Positions 34,808 through 47,108 are shown, counted from the first letter of the stretch. The stretch is DNA of 64,000 bases from an uncultured Pelagibacteraceae bacterium (GCA_902620465.1 CACNIF010000002.1:62001-126000); one strand, 5' to 3'. The notes: generated by a model from the letters alone, not told the origin. Program-made: numbers and translations.

Positions 34808-35104
34808 ATGAAAAAAAAAGGTCACAGGCCTATCACTAAAGTCAAGAATCCTGAGCCTAGCGTTGAAAGTCCAGATTGGGTCATATGGGCTGCCTGGGCT
34901 GATAGGGTCACATTTGAGGAAATTAAAAAAAAAACAGGTTACGCAGAATCTGATGTCATAAGAATAATGCGAAGATCACTCAAACCCTCCTCATTTAGAT
35001 TATGGAGAAAAAGAGTTCATGAAAAAAGTATCAAACATAGAAAAAAATTTGAATACTCTCGAAAACAAATATCTAGTAAAATTAAAAAAGGTGATTATCT
35101 ATAG
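34808..35104 (+). CDS. TIGR03643 (DUF2805) family protein
   Basis: A basic protein of about 98 residues. The core SPDWVIWAAWADRVTFEEIKKKTGYAESDVIRIMRRSLKPSSFRLWRKRV-like region (key residues Trp-Ala-Asp-Arg, Phe-Glu-Glu-Ile and Ser-Phe-Arg-Leu-Trp) is the mark of the TIGR03643/DUF2805 family. It looks helix-turn-helix-like, but the function is unknown. I chose the ATG at 34808, which has AAGGGA upstream; a TTG six codons earlier is less likely. The gene is followed after 3 bases by grxC. Confidence 0.8.
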   Translation: MKKKGHRPITKVKNPEPSVESPDWVIWAAWADRVTFEEIKKKTGYAESDVIRIMRRSLKPSSFRLWRKRVHEKSIKHRKKFEYSRKQISSKIKKGDYL

Positions 35105-35107
35105 TCT

Positions 35108-35362
35108 ATGAAAAATGTTACAATATATACTGGACCATACTGTAATTATTGCGATGCAGCAAAACGATTATTAGCAAGAAATAATGCAACTTATAAAGAA
35201 ATTAATGTAGCTGAAGTCGATGGTGCAAAAGAAGAGATGATAAAGAAAGCTAATGGAAAAAAAACAATACCACAAATATTTTTTGATGATCAGCACATTG
35301 GTGGTTATGATGAAGTTAGAGCTTTAGAAAAAGAAAATAAACTACAAGAAATGTTAAAATAA
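35108..35362 (+). CDS. grxC: Glutaredoxin 3
   Basis: An 84-residue glutaredoxin with the dithiol active site CNYC at residues 12-15, cis-Pro in KKTIPQIFF near residue 57 and the glutathione-binding GGYDEVRALE near residue 69. It reduces disulfides and glutathionylated proteins in the cytoplasm. The motif GPYCNYC differs from the usual CPYC. It ends 3 bases from the convergent msrB stop, two redox-repair genes side by side. Confidence 0.93.
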   Translation: MKNVTIYTGPYCNYCDAAKRLLARNNATYKEINVAEVDGAKEEMIKKANGKKTIPQIFFDDQHIGGYDEVRALEKENKLQEMLK

Positions 35363-35364
35363 TT

Positions 35365-35733
35365 TTATTTTTGTTTAAAGATTAAACAAATACCATTATT
35401 ACAATACCTTTTGCCAGTTGGTTTTGGCCCATCGTCAAATACATGACCATGATGAGCTTTACAATTTTTACAATGATATTCAATTCTAGCATAACCTATT
35501 AAATGATCTGTTTTTGTTTCAAATACATCCGGTAAGGATTCATAAAATGAAGGCCATCCAGATCCACTTTCATATTTTGTTTTTGAGTCAAATAACTTTA
35601 TATCGCAATTAGCACAGTGATAAGATCCTTCTCGCTTTTCATTATTTAATTCGCTTGATCCAGGTCGTTCAGTGCCTTCTTCAAACATAACTAATTTTTG
35701 TTCTGCTGTGAGATTTGGATTTTTTTTATTCAT
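35365..35733 (-). CDS. msrB: Peptide-methionine (R)-S-oxide reductase MsrB
   Basis: A 122-residue MsrB. Zinc ligands are two CxxC pairs (HCANCD near residue 40 and YHCKNCKAHHGHVF near residue 88), the substrate site SGSGWPSF is near residue 57, and the catalytic Cys lies in KRYCNNGICL near residue 110. The enzyme repairs oxidised methionine in proteins. The usual ending RYCINSASL is altered to NNGICL, a variant that also occurs in other MsrB proteins. No signal peptide, so cytoplasmic. Confidence 0.93.
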   Translation of the reverse strand: MNKKNPNLTAEQKLVMFEEGTERPGSSELNNEKREGSYHCANCDIKLFDSKTKYESGSGWPSFYESLPDVFETKTDHLIGYARIEYHCKNCKAHHGHVFDDGPKPTGKRYCNNGICLIFKQK

Positions 35734-35738
35734 GATTA

Positions 35739-36632
35739 CTAAATCAATTTAGCACATGACTGGTGCAAAAAAGAGTGTAATTCAACAAGTTTATCAATAT
35801 TTTTATTGTAACCACCGCCTAAAACTCCACAAAGAGGAATTCTTTTAGAAAAAAAATTTTGTGTAACAATTTCATCTCTTTTTTTTATACCATCATCTGA
35901 AATCTTTAATTTACCTAAGCGATCGTTAAAATGGATGTCAACCCCCGCAATATAGAAAACAAAATCAAAATTTTCTCTATTTAATTTATTTAAATGAAAT
36001 TTAAGTATATTCAAGTATTCCTTATCCTCCGTATCATTTTCAAGCTCCACATCGCAATCACTAATTGATTTTTTAGCAGGATAATTTGATTTTGAATGCA
36101 TGCTAAAAGTAAAAACATTTTTATTGTCCTTGAATATATCTGAGTTACCATTTCCTTGATGAACATCCAAATCAACAATTAATATTCTTTTTGCCAATTC
36201 TTTATCTAGTAGAAATTGAGAGGCAACTGCTACATCGTTAAAAACACAATATCCTGCACCACTATCATAATTCGCATGATGGCTTCCTCCCGCAGTGTTA
36301 CAAGCAATACCATGATTTATTGCAAGTTTAGATGCAAGCACTGTTCCTCCTGTTGCAACTAACGACCTTTGAATTACGCTATCAACCAATGGAAAACCAA
36401 TTTTTTTAACTCCATTTTCATCTAATGTTTTATTTTTGATTTTATTAATATATTTTTCAGAGTGGGCACCCTTTAAAGTTTCATCTGAACATGGATATGG
36501 TTTATGAAACTTTGTTACTATCTTATTTCTTAATAAAAAATCTGCAAGATCACCAAATTTATTAATAGGAAATTTATGATCATCGCCAATTTTAGCAAAA
36601 TAATCTTTATGATTGACTACAGGTAAATCCAT
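35739..36632 (-). CDS. Histone deacetylase-like amidohydrolase
   Basis: A protein of about 297 residues of the arginase/deacetylase fold (AcuC / acetylpolyamine amidohydrolase group). Active-site features are TAGGSHHANYDSGAGYCVFNDVAVAS (tandem His and Asp) near residue 118, the zinc ligands in VDLDVHQGNGNSDIF near residue 158, and GVDIHFNDRLGKLKIS. The bacterial substrates are acetylated lysines, acetylpolyamines or other amides; which one cannot be told. I chose the ATG at 36632, since a TTG three codons earlier overlaps the preceding gene. The dehydrogenase gene precedes it with 1 base between. Confidence 0.82.
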   Translation of the reverse strand: MDLPVVNHKDYFAKIGDDHKFPINKFGDLADFLLRNKIVTKFHKPYPCSDETLKGAHSEKYINKIKNKTLDENGVKKIGFPLVDSVIQRSLVATGGTVLASKLAINHGIACNTAGGSHHANYDSGAGYCVFNDVAVASQFLLDKELAKRILIVDLDVHQGNGNSDIFKDNKNVFTFSMHSKSNYPAKKSISDCDVELENDTEDKEYLNILKFHLNKLNRENFDFVFYIAGVDIHFNDRLGKLKISDDGIKKRDEIVTQNFFSKRIPLCGVLGGGYNKNIDKLVELHSFLHQSCAKLI

Positions 36633-36633
36633 T

Positions 36634-37584
36634 TTACTCAATCACCCGAATTGGTTTACCATTAACGCAGGCCTCTAGTGACTCGATCATTTGAGTAAAA
36701 TAAACGTGATAATTTTCAGCCGTCACATATCCAATGTGAGGTGTGAGTAAGGCATTTGGCAAAAATCTTAATTTATTATTTTCTGATAAAGGCTCTTTTT
36801 CATAAACATCTAATCCAGCACCTGCAATTACATTTGTTGATAATGCAATTATCAAATCGTCTTCATTTATTATGGGACCCCGAGAGGTATTAATTAAAAA
36901 TGAAGTCTTTTTCATCTTATCCATTTCTTTAAGAGTAATACAATTTTTATATCTCTCTCCACCTTGTACATGAATAGATAAAAAGTCAGAGTTTTTTATT
37001 AGATCTTCTTTACTACAAGGCAGAACGTCTAATTCTTTACAAGTGTCTAAATTTAAATTTTCACTCCAGGCCATCACTTGCATACCGAATGCCTTACCAA
37101 CTTTAGCAACCTGCGTTCCTACTTTTCCAAGGCCAATCAAACCAAGAATTTTACCTTTTAATTCTACACCGACTGAAGTTTGCCAATAACCTTGATACAT
37201 ATTATCAATTTCCTCTTTTAAGTTTCTTGCCAATCCAAGTATTAATGCCCAAGTTAATTCGGGTGTTGGATTAGTATTGCTCTCAGTGCCACTGACAATA
37301 ATTTTTCTTTTTTTTGCAGCATCTAAATCAATTGATTTATTTCTTAACCCACTAGTGACTATAAATTTTAATTTAGTTAAATTTTCTATCAAGTTTTTTG
37401 TTATAGGAGTTCTTTCTCTCATTATAAGGAGAGCCTCAAATTCTGTTAATTTCTCTATAGTATCAGCTTCATCTACAAAAGGCTCACTAAAAATTTTTAT
37501 TTCATATTTTCCTGATAATTTTTTTAGATCCACAAATTGTTGTGAAACATTTTGATAATCATCTAAAATTGCGACTTTAAGCAT
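36634..37584 (-). CDS. D-2-hydroxyacid dehydrogenase family protein
   Basis: A 316-residue NAD-dependent D-isomer-specific 2-hydroxyacid dehydrogenase. The nucleotide-binding motif is LGLIGLGKVGTQVAKVGKAFG near residue 147. Catalytic residues lie in LINTSRGPIINEDDL (Arg), AGLDVYEKEPL (Glu) and LLTPHIGYVTAENY (His). The N-terminal substrate domain (MLKVAILDDYQNV) matches phosphoglycerate-dehydrogenase-like proteins of unknown substrate. It overlaps the upstream transporter gene by 8 bases. Confidence 0.85.
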   Translation of the reverse strand: MLKVAILDDYQNVSQQFVDLKKLSGKYEIKIFSEPFVDEADTIEKLTEFEALLIMRERTPITKNLIENLTKLKFIVTSGLRNKSIDLDAAKKRKIIVSGTESNTNPTPELTWALILGLARNLKEEIDNMYQGYWQTSVGVELKGKILGLIGLGKVGTQVAKVGKAFGMQVMAWSENLNLDTCKELDVLPCSKEDLIKNSDFLSIHVQGGERYKNCITLKEMDKMKKTSFLINTSRGPIINEDDLIIALSTNVIAGAGLDVYEKEPLSENNKLRFLPNALLTPHIGYVTAENYHVYFTQMIESLEACVNGKPIRVIE

Positions 37585-38473
37585 AAACTTTTTTATTAGA
37601 TAAATAAATGCCAGACAATATGAAAAATGCTCCTACAAAATGATACATTTCAAATTTTTCTTTGAAAATAATAATAGCCATAATGGCACTAAATAACGGC
37701 ATTAATTGAATAAACATAGAAGCTCGATTTGGACCAATTAACTCAATACCTTTTTGCCAAAAATAATAAGCAGCTATAGCTGGAAAAATTGCTACATAAA
37801 TTAATATTAAAAAAAAATTTTTATCTAAATTTAATTCAAGACCGATTGATTTTTCATAAAAAAATTGTGGAATTAAAAACAGTATCCCTACAGAAACCAT
37901 TAATTGTATCAATGTAAATTGTGAAAATTTAAATTTATTTTTTTTAAGTAAAGTTGAATAAAGAGACCAGGTAATTACACAAACCAACATCCATATATCA
38001 CCTTTATTAAAATCTAGAGAAATTATCTTTTGAAAATCTCCATTAGAAATTATTGAGCCTATTCCAACTATTGAAAATAATAATCCAATTAACTGAAAAA
38101 TATTTGTTTTTTCAATTTTCATTAATGATGAGAGAACAATTGTTGCTGCTGGAATAGCTGAAAGCATAAGCACAGCATTTATTACTTGCGTATAATTAAG
38201 AGCAAAATAAACCACAGAATTAAATGTGCTTATAGTAATTACTCCCATAAAACTAATTACAAGCCAATTTTTTTTTATATAGAGTAGATTTTTGAAAATT
38301 TCTTTGTAGGTAAAAGGTATCAGAATAAACCAAACAGAAATCCACCTAAAAACATTTAAAGTTAAAGGAGGAATTTCAAATAATGTTGCAAATTTTCCAA
38401 CTATAAAATTGCCAGACCAACAAAATGTTGCAAGCACTAAAAATAGGTATGCTAAATAATTTTTATTAGACAC
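37577..38473 (-). CDS. EamA / DMT superfamily transporter
   Basis: A 298-residue membrane protein with ten hydrophobic helices in two EamA repeats. The first begins YLFLVLATFCWSGNFIVGKFA and the second begins near residue 160 with IWMLVCVITWSLYSTLLKK. It is likely an exporter or importer of amino acids or related metabolites; the substrate is unknown. The start codon is GTG. It lies between a DadA-like oxidase and the hydroxyacid dehydrogenase in one tight operon. Confidence 0.87.
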   Translation of the reverse strand: MSNKNYLAYLFLVLATFCWSGNFIVGKFATLFEIPPLTLNVFRWISVWFILIPFTYKEIFKNLLYIKKNWLVISFMGVITISTFNSVVYFALNYTQVINAVLMLSAIPAATIVLSSLMKIEKTNIFQLIGLLFSIVGIGSIISNGDFQKIISLDFNKGDIWMLVCVITWSLYSTLLKKNKFKFSQFTLIQLMVSVGILFLIPQFFYEKSIGLELNLDKNFFLILIYVAIFPAIAAYYFWQKGIELIGPNRASMFIQLMPLFSAIMAIIIFKEKFEMYHFVGAFFILSGIYLSNKKVYA

Positions 38474-38477
38474 GAAA

Positions 38478-39719
38478 TCAAGAAAATCTTATCGAGCTAT
38501 AAGGACCTAAGTTTAAATTTGTATTTTCTTTAGCTATCATTCCAGAAACTATCTTTCCAGATATTGGACCTAATGTCCATCCTAAATGATGATGTCCAAA
38601 ACAGTAAAACACGTTTTTATAATTTTTAGATGGACCCATAACTGGTAAAAAATCTGGCAATGTTGGCCTGAAGCCTAACCACTCATCCTCATGTTCAGGA
38701 AGGTCCCCCAACATATACTTTGCATTATTAATTAAATTATTTATTCTTGATTTTGAGGCAGGATTATCTAAACCACCAAATTCTACGGTGCCAACTACTC
38801 TTAAACCTTGTTCCATTGGCGTTATACCGAAACCTCTATTATGAAATATGACTGGTCTACTTAAAAGATGATCACAATCTTTAAAATGAACGTGGTAACC
38901 TCTCTCTGTATCTAATGGAATTTTTTCATTCAATTTATCAGTTAGTTTCTTAGAAAAAGCGCCACAAGTTATTACAATCTTATCACAACCGAAACTTTCA
39001 TTTTCACTCAGCAAAACAGGGCTCTCTCCCTCAAAATTAATATTTAAAATATTCTTATTTTCAAATTTCCCACCTTTTTTTAAAAAAAGTTCGAAAAGTT
39101 TTAATAAAATCTTTTTTGGGTTTCTGGCATGTCTTGCGTATGGATAATAAACTCCTGCATGATAAAATTTTTTAAGATTCGGTTCTAAATCATGTATATC
39201 TTTTTTATCTACGAGTTGTTGTTTAACACCTAGCTCTTCTCTTACTCTGATTTCTAGTTCTCTACTTTTTAGATTTTTATCATTCCAAACGTAGAGAATG
39301 CCTTTATTTTCAACTAAGTTTTCTAGATTAATTTCCTCAAATAATTCATCATAAGCGGGAAGAGCTAAATCCAAAATTTGGTGCATATTTTTTGCGGTGT
39401 GCATCATTTTGTTTTTAGTCGTATTAAAAATAAATTTTAAAAACCAAGGAATCATTTTTGGTACATAATTCCATTTTAAAGCTAAAGGACCTGTTGAACT
39501 TAATAACATAGCAGGAACATCCATTAAAATATCTGTTCTATTCAATGATAAGGATGCGTATGGTGAAAAATGACCAGCATTGCCATATGAGGCGACAGGA
39601 CTACCAGGTTTTTCTCGATCAAATATTGTTACTTTAAAACCTTTTTTTTGTAAAAATAAAGCATTGGAAATACCTTGAATACCAGCACCAATTATTCCAA
39701 CATTTAAATTTTTATTCAT
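38478..39719 (-). CDS. dadA: D-amino-acid dehydrogenase-like FAD oxidoreductase (DadA family)
   Basis: A DAO-type flavoprotein of about 413 residues. The FAD-binding motif is VGIIGAGIQGISNALFLQKKGF at the N-terminus, followed by GSPVASYGNAGHFSPYAS. The C-terminal flavin segment is FGHHHLGWTLGPISGKIVSGMI. DadA oxidises D-amino acids to keto acids at the inner membrane; related enzymes use other amines. I chose the ATG at 39719, since the TTG at 39734 adds only five residues before the fold. Confidence 0.82.
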   Translation of the reverse strand: MNKNLNVGIIGAGIQGISNALFLQKKGFKVTIFDREKPGSPVASYGNAGHFSPYASLSLNRTDILMDVPAMLLSSTGPLALKWNYVPKMIPWFLKFIFNTTKNKMMHTAKNMHQILDLALPAYDELFEEINLENLVENKGILYVWNDKNLKSRELEIRVREELGVKQQLVDKKDIHDLEPNLKKFYHAGVYYPYARHARNPKKILLKLFELFLKKGGKFENKNILNINFEGESPVLLSENESFGCDKIVITCGAFSKKLTDKLNEKIPLDTERGYHVHFKDCDHLLSRPVIFHNRGFGITPMEQGLRVVGTVEFGGLDNPASKSRINNLINNAKYMLGDLPEHEDEWLGFRPTLPDFLPVMGPSKNYKNVFYCFGHHHLGWTLGPISGKIVSGMIAKENTNLNLGPYSSIRFS

Positions 39720-39769
39720 AAAAAAAATATACAATTATTCTCTAAAAAAATTTAAGCGACAAATTATAC

Positions 39770-40897
39770 TTAGGCGATTAATTGTTGGCTGTGTACCCTC
39801 GCACTCATTACTATTCCAAAGCCAATCATGGTAGCTAACATTGAAGAGCCTCCATAAGACATAATTGGCAATGGAGATCCAACTATAGGTAGTAAGCCTA
39901 GTACCATACTCATATTTATTGTAATGAAAACAAAAATGGCAGCTCCAAAACCATAACAAAAAAGTTTAGCAAAATAACTTCTAGAATTAGCTCCAATAGC
40001 AATTATGCGGTAAATTATAATAATATAAATTACAAGCAGAACCACTGAACCAACAAAGCCGAACTCCTCTGAAAAAAGAGTGAAAATAAAGTCAGTATGC
40101 TTTTCTGGCAAAAATTCCAAATAACTTTGAGTTCCTTTTAAAAAACCTTTTCCAAAAATGCCTCCAGATCCAACTGCAATTTTAGATTGTATAATCTGAT
40201 AACCCGCACCTAGAGGATCTTTGTCTGGGTTTAGAAAAGTTAAAACTCTTAACTTTTGATAAGGTTTTAAAAACGCTATTACAAATGGTAATGAAATTAC
40301 AAATCCTAACATAGTATAGATAAAATATTTGTGATTAATTCCTGCAAACCACAAGACAGCTATTCCGCTAACAGCTATTAGCACTGAAGTACCCAAATCA
40401 GGCTGAACTATCACGAGACCCATAGGTAATAAAATTATTATGAGTGAGGTTAAAATTGTATAGACGGAATTAACATTCTCTAATTTCATCCTATGAAAGT
40501 ACTTTGCCAGACACAAAATTATAAAAATTTTCATAAGTTCTGATGGTTGTAAATTTATAAAATATAAGTCCATCCATCTTTTTGACCCTGAAGATGTTAT
40601 TCCAAAAAAATAGGTCCATACTAATAAGCTCACCACAACTATGTAAGATAGATAGCCAATAGAAAACCAAAATTTGATATTAATAAATGAAATAAATAGC
40701 ATCATCATTGTAAAAACCATTAACTTTGTAAAATGACTTTTTGTATGAAATAAAATCTTTCCACCATCTGTCGAATACATAGTTGCTAAACTAATGAAAC
40801 CGAGCAATAAAATACAAATTAGTAAAATATAATCAAAATTTCTAAATTTTTGAAAAAAAGTAAAATTGTTATTTGTTAATCTGGTATGTTGATACAT
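39770..40897 (-). CDS. rodA: Rod shape-determining SEDS glycosyltransferase RodA
   Basis: A 375-residue SEDS protein with about ten helices. Family marks are GSGGIFGKGFLKGTQSYLEFLPEKHTDFIFTLFSEEFGFVG-like near residues 245-285 (key residues Glu-Lys-His-Thr-Asp-Phe-Ile-Phe) and LPIVGSPLPIMSYGGSSMLATM near the C-terminus. It polymerises glycan strands for side-wall peptidoglycan together with PBP2. It begins directly after mrdA in the mreBCD-mrdA-rodA order. Confidence 0.95.
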   Translation of the reverse strand: MYQHTRLTNNNFTFFQKFRNFDYILLICILLLGFISLATMYSTDGGKILFHTKSHFTKLMVFTMMMLFISFINIKFWFSIGYLSYIVVVSLLVWTYFFGITSSGSKRWMDLYFINLQPSELMKIFIILCLAKYFHRMKLENVNSVYTILTSLIIILLPMGLVIVQPDLGTSVLIAVSGIAVLWFAGINHKYFIYTMLGFVISLPFVIAFLKPYQKLRVLTFLNPDKDPLGAGYQIIQSKIAVGSGGIFGKGFLKGTQSYLEFLPEKHTDFIFTLFSEEFGFVGSVVLLVIYIIIIYRIIAIGANSRSYFAKLFCYGFGAAIFVFITINMSMVLGLLPIVGSPLPIMSYGGSSMLATMIGFGIVMSARVHSQQLIA

Positions 40898-42772
40898 TTA
40901 AATCTCCAAATATTTTTTTTGATTAATTGATTGTCTCATTTCATGTCGATCAATAATAAGTTTGAATAATCTCTTTGCCATTGGAGCAGCGGTTGTGCTT
41001 CCATTGCCACCATGCTCCACAACAATACTTAACGCATATCTTGGATTAACATAGGGACCATAAGCGATATATAAAGCATGATCTCTTTGTTCATAAGGAA
41101 TTTCAGAAGTTTTTAAATCTAATTCTCTTTCTCTCTCAGTAATTTTTTTAACCTGGGCTGTACCTGTTTTACCAGCAAATTGATATTTTGGATTATCAAT
41201 TCTTGATCGATAAGAAGTTCCCATTACTTCATTCGTAGAGCCAAACATTGCGTCTTGAATAATTTTTATATTTCTAGAATTTTTATAAAGAGGTGTGTAA
41301 TAATCACTTGGCTTTATTTTATCTTTATCATCTATGACTATTTTTGGATATATTTTATATCCACCATTAGCAATTTGTGCTGTCATTAGGCATAATTGTA
41401 TCGGTGTAGTTTGAATATATCCCTGGCCAATTCCAGTAATTATTGTTTCTCCTAATAACCATCCTTTACCTAAAGCATTTTTTTTCCATTGAGTATTTGG
41501 AATCAATCCATCTTTTTCAATTTCGAATAAGTTATCAAAAACTTTTTTTCCTAATCCAAATTTTTTTGCTGTTTCACTTAACTTATCTACTCCAAGTTTC
41601 CTTGCTATCTCATAAAAATAAGTATCACATGACATCTTCATAGCGTTTCTAAGGCTAACATATCCATGACCCTCTTTTTTCCAACAATGATAAGTTTGAT
41701 CATACAATTCAGTTTTTCCAGTGCATCTGACAGTAAAGTTTGTATTTATTATTTCGTTTTCTAAAGCAGATAAGGCTACAATGGGTTTCAATGTTGAACC
41801 TGGAGAATATCTACCTTGCAAAGTTTTGTTCAATAGTGGTTTCATTGGATCATTACGGATTATTTGCCAATTATCTTGACTAATACCGAAAACAAACAAA
41901 TTTGGGTCAAATGAGGGAGATGAATGCATGGCAATAACCTCACCGGTAAATATATCCATTACACATATAGATCCTGCTTTATCTTTCAATAGTTCGTTTG
42001 CTAATTTTTGAATTTCTGTATCAACTGTGAGTTTTAGGGTTTGACCTTTTTTACCTTTTTGAAACTCAAGTTGACTTATTCGTCTACCATATGCATTTAC
42101 TTCGTATCTCTCGATATCATTAGTTCCAATTAATTTTTCTTCAAAAGATTTTTCTAATCCAATTTTTCCAACTTTAAGACCAGGTACAAAATTCTTTTTT
42201 ATTAATTCTGTATTTTCAATATCCTGTTCATTTGCCTGACTTACATAACCAATAATATGAGTAAAGTTTTCGTCAAAAGGGTAATTTCTTGAAATAGAGA
42301 TAACAGGTTTCACTCCATTTAAATCATACAAATGATTATTTATTTTTGAAAATTTGTCCCAACTTAGATTATTTGAAACAATTAGAGTTTCCCAAGGTTT
42401 AATCTCTTTTTTCTTTTTTAAAACTTTTTTGAACTCTGAGTCAGATAGCTCTAATAAATCTTTAAGTCTGTAGATAACATATTTGAAATTTTCTACTTGT
42501 TCAGGTATCACATGTAGCTGATAAGCTTCAAAGTTTCCAGCTATCACATTACCAAAATAGTCGTGAAATTCTCCTCTAACAGGTGCTAATTTCCATTCTC
42601 TAATTCTGTTCTTATCCGAGAGTGTAAGATATTTTTTATTCTCTTTAACTTGTAAAAAAAACAATCTACTTATAATTCCAACCATTATAAAAAACTTTAG
42701 TGATCCCGTTATAAACATTCTACGATTAATAGAATTTAATTTTTTTACGTTATCACTTGATGAATTAATCAT
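40898..42772 (-). CDS. mrdA: Penicillin-binding protein 2 (MrdA)
   Basis: A 624-residue class B PBP with one N-terminal membrane helix near residues 23-40. The pedestal domain is VRGEFHDYFGNVIAGN. Transpeptidase motifs are intact: SPGSTLKP (catalytic Ser of SxxK) near residue 325, SCDTYFY (SxD-type) near residue 384 and AGKTGTAQ (KTG) near residue 540. It crosslinks peptidoglycan for lateral growth with RodA. It overlaps the mreD stop by 8 bases. Confidence 0.96.
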   Translation of the reverse strand: MINSSSDNVKKLNSINRRMFITGSLKFFIMVGIISRLFFLQVKENKKYLTLSDKNRIREWKLAPVRGEFHDYFGNVIAGNFEAYQLHVIPEQVENFKYVIYRLKDLLELSDSEFKKVLKKKKEIKPWETLIVSNNLSWDKFSKINNHLYDLNGVKPVISISRNYPFDENFTHIIGYVSQANEQDIENTELIKKNFVPGLKVGKIGLEKSFEEKLIGTNDIERYEVNAYGRRISQLEFQKGKKGQTLKLTVDTEIQKLANELLKDKAGSICVMDIFTGEVIAMHSSPSFDPNLFVFGISQDNWQIIRNDPMKPLLNKTLQGRYSPGSTLKPIVALSALENEIINTNFTVRCTGKTELYDQTYHCWKKEGHGYVSLRNAMKMSCDTYFYEIARKLGVDKLSETAKKFGLGKKVFDNLFEIEKDGLIPNTQWKKNALGKGWLLGETIITGIGQGYIQTTPIQLCLMTAQIANGGYKIYPKIVIDDKDKIKPSDYYTPLYKNSRNIKIIQDAMFGSTNEVMGTSYRSRIDNPKYQFAGKTGTAQVKKITERERELDLKTSEIPYEQRDHALYIAYGPYVNPRYALSIVVEHGGNGSTTAAPMAKRLFKLIIDRHEMRQSINQKKYLEI

Positions 42773-43271
42773 TTAGACCCTTTAGATAATATTTAAATAA
42801 ATAAGCGAAAAACATATACAAAATAAAAGTAAAAAAAATATTCACTAGATAACTTAAAAGTAAAAGATCGTATGAAAAAAATAAAGTCAAAATTGAATAA
42901 TTTATTGAATTTATCAAACTAATTATAAATAAAAAGTAAAACCAATCTTTTATTGGATTAGGTCTAATGGTAATATTTCTCAAATAGGATGTTGCGATAC
43001 AGATTAATATATAAGACAAACTGCTAATTCCTAAGGGCAACCCAACAACTGTATCATTCACTAAGCCTGCTAAAAAAACTAAAAAATAATCAAAATTTTT
43101 AAAATCTTTTAAAGTAAAGAAAAAAATTAAAATGAAAGGAAAATTGAATGAAAAGTATTCAAGTTTCAAATAATTTAGGTCAAATTCATTTAATACAGAA
43201 ATAAATAACACTATTATTGGTAAAAAAGAGTAAAATTTAATGTAAAAACCTCTTGATTTAAAATTACTCAT
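42765..43271 (-). CDS. mreD: Rod shape-determining protein MreD
   Basis: A 168-residue membrane protein with about five hydrophobic helices; sequence is weakly conserved as usual for MreD. LVFLAGLVNDTVVGLPLGISSLSYILI, near residues 80-106, carries the typical GxxxDxxxGxPLG pattern. Position between mreC and mrdA, with 8-base overlaps on both sides, settles the assignment. Confidence 0.9.
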   Translation of the reverse strand: MSNFKSRGFYIKFYSFLPIIVLFISVLNEFDLNYLKLEYFSFNFPFILIFFFTLKDFKNFDYFLVFLAGLVNDTVVGLPLGISSLSYILICIATSYLRNITIRPNPIKDWFYFLFIISLINSINYSILTLFFSYDLLLLSYLVNIFFTFILYMFFAYLFKYYLKGLND

Positions 43272-44493
43272 CGGTCTGTCCTTTATTCATTACACAACTT
43301 TTGTATTCTAAAGTTCCTACTTCAAAACCATCATTATTTAAGAAAGACTTACGACATGTGTGACCAAATTTTAGATTTAATCTTAAAAACTCAATTTCAT
43401 CCAAGTCAATATTGTACTGAGCGATTATTTGTTTTTGATCATAAACTTCATTTTTAAAGTCTGAAATTTGTTTATTTAAATTATTAATTGTGATTTTTAA
43501 TAATTCATTCTCATCTTTAAATTTTAAATTTGTTTGTTCAATAATCTTTTTTTCATCTTCTAGTATTTGTAATTTTGTATCCACTGTGTTATTTATTTGT
43601 GAATTCTCTGCATCAACTTTTTGATCTTCATTTTTGACGTCAATTTTAGTAACTAATTCGGCAAAAACATACTTTAATTGGCTAAAATCGCTGTAAAAGT
43701 CTACTTTAAATTTTTTTGAGCTTGCTGTATCCGCCACATCTACTCTTCCAATAGGAATACCACTTTTAAAAATTGCACCAGTGCCTGATGTGTAAACTAT
43801 ACTATCCTGTGAAATTAAATTTGAAATACCCTCTTTAATATATTTTATTTCACCATAATTCTCACCAGTTCCTGTTATAATTGCTTGAATATTTTGTGGC
43901 GCTATCGTTACCGGAACATTGGAATTAAGATCAGATAGTAATAAAACTCTCGAGGTTTTATAATTTACCTCAACTACTCTGCCAACTAAATATGATCTAT
44001 CATAAATGTTAGTACCAATTTTAATATTATCCTTACTACCTTTGTTAATAATAATACTTTTTAAATATGGGCTGTCATGGTCAACAATTATTTTAGCTAA
44101 CAGTTTATCTGAACTTAAAGTATAATTATTTATAAGCTCTTTTAGTTCTTCATTTTCAAATTGCGTTATTTTATCTGAGATGCTTTTAGACTTTAACTCG
44201 TTAAGCTCTTCTTTGTTTATTTTATAATTTTTAAAAAAAGTTGAATATTCCCTTATTTCAAAAAAAGTGTTTTTTAAAAAGTTTTCAGGTACTGAGACAA
44301 TAAATGAGGATCTATATACCGCCTCACTAATTCCTGCTTTTAAATACCTTATAAACTTTAAATCAAAACTAGATAAAACAATTATAAAGATAGATATAAA
44401 AACTAACGTTAATAACGAAAACTTTTGTTGAGTGCTTTTTTTTAAAAAAGCAGAACGAATTGCAATTATAAAATCATCTCTGCTAGAGGCCAT
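43264..44493 (-). CDS. mreC: Rod shape-determining protein MreC with a C-terminal coiled-coil extension
   Basis: A 409-residue MreC with a single N-terminal membrane helix near residues 28-45, a coiled coil (residues 90-125) and the beta-rich MreC core (DHDSPYLKSIIINKGSKDNIKIGTNIYD, RVLLLSDLNSNVPVTI, VYTSGTGAIFKSGIPIGRV). Beyond the core, which ends near residue 280, it continues for about 130 residues. These form a second Lys/Glu/Asn-rich coiled coil and a tail with two Cys (TCRKS and KSCVMNKG). Most MreC proteins lack such a tail. It scaffolds the elongasome in the periplasm. Confidence 0.92.
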   Translation of the reverse strand: MASSRDDFIIAIRSAFLKKSTQQKFSLLTLVFISIFIIVLSSFDLKFIRYLKAGISEAVYRSSFIVSVPENFLKNTFFEIREYSTFFKNYKINKEELNELKSKSISDKITQFENEELKELINNYTLSSDKLLAKIIVDHDSPYLKSIIINKGSKDNIKIGTNIYDRSYLVGRVVEVNYKTSRVLLLSDLNSNVPVTIAPQNIQAIITGTGENYGEIKYIKEGISNLISQDSIVYTSGTGAIFKSGIPIGRVDVADTASSKKFKVDFYSDFSQLKYVFAELVTKIDVKNEDQKVDAENSQINNTVDTKLQILEDEKKIIEQTNLKFKDENELLKITINNLNKQISDFKNEVYDQKQIIAQYNIDLDEIEFLRLNLKFGHTCRKSFLNNDGFEVGTLEYKSCVMNKGQTDE

Positions 44494-44496
44494 CTT

Positions 44497-47108
<2,612 letters not shown>

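Noticed and set aside
39735..39959. Frame of 74 codons on the minus strand overlapping rodA
   Set aside because: It is the +1 reading of the conserved C-terminus of rodA, with Trp/Cys/Tyr-rich composition unlike real proteins here.
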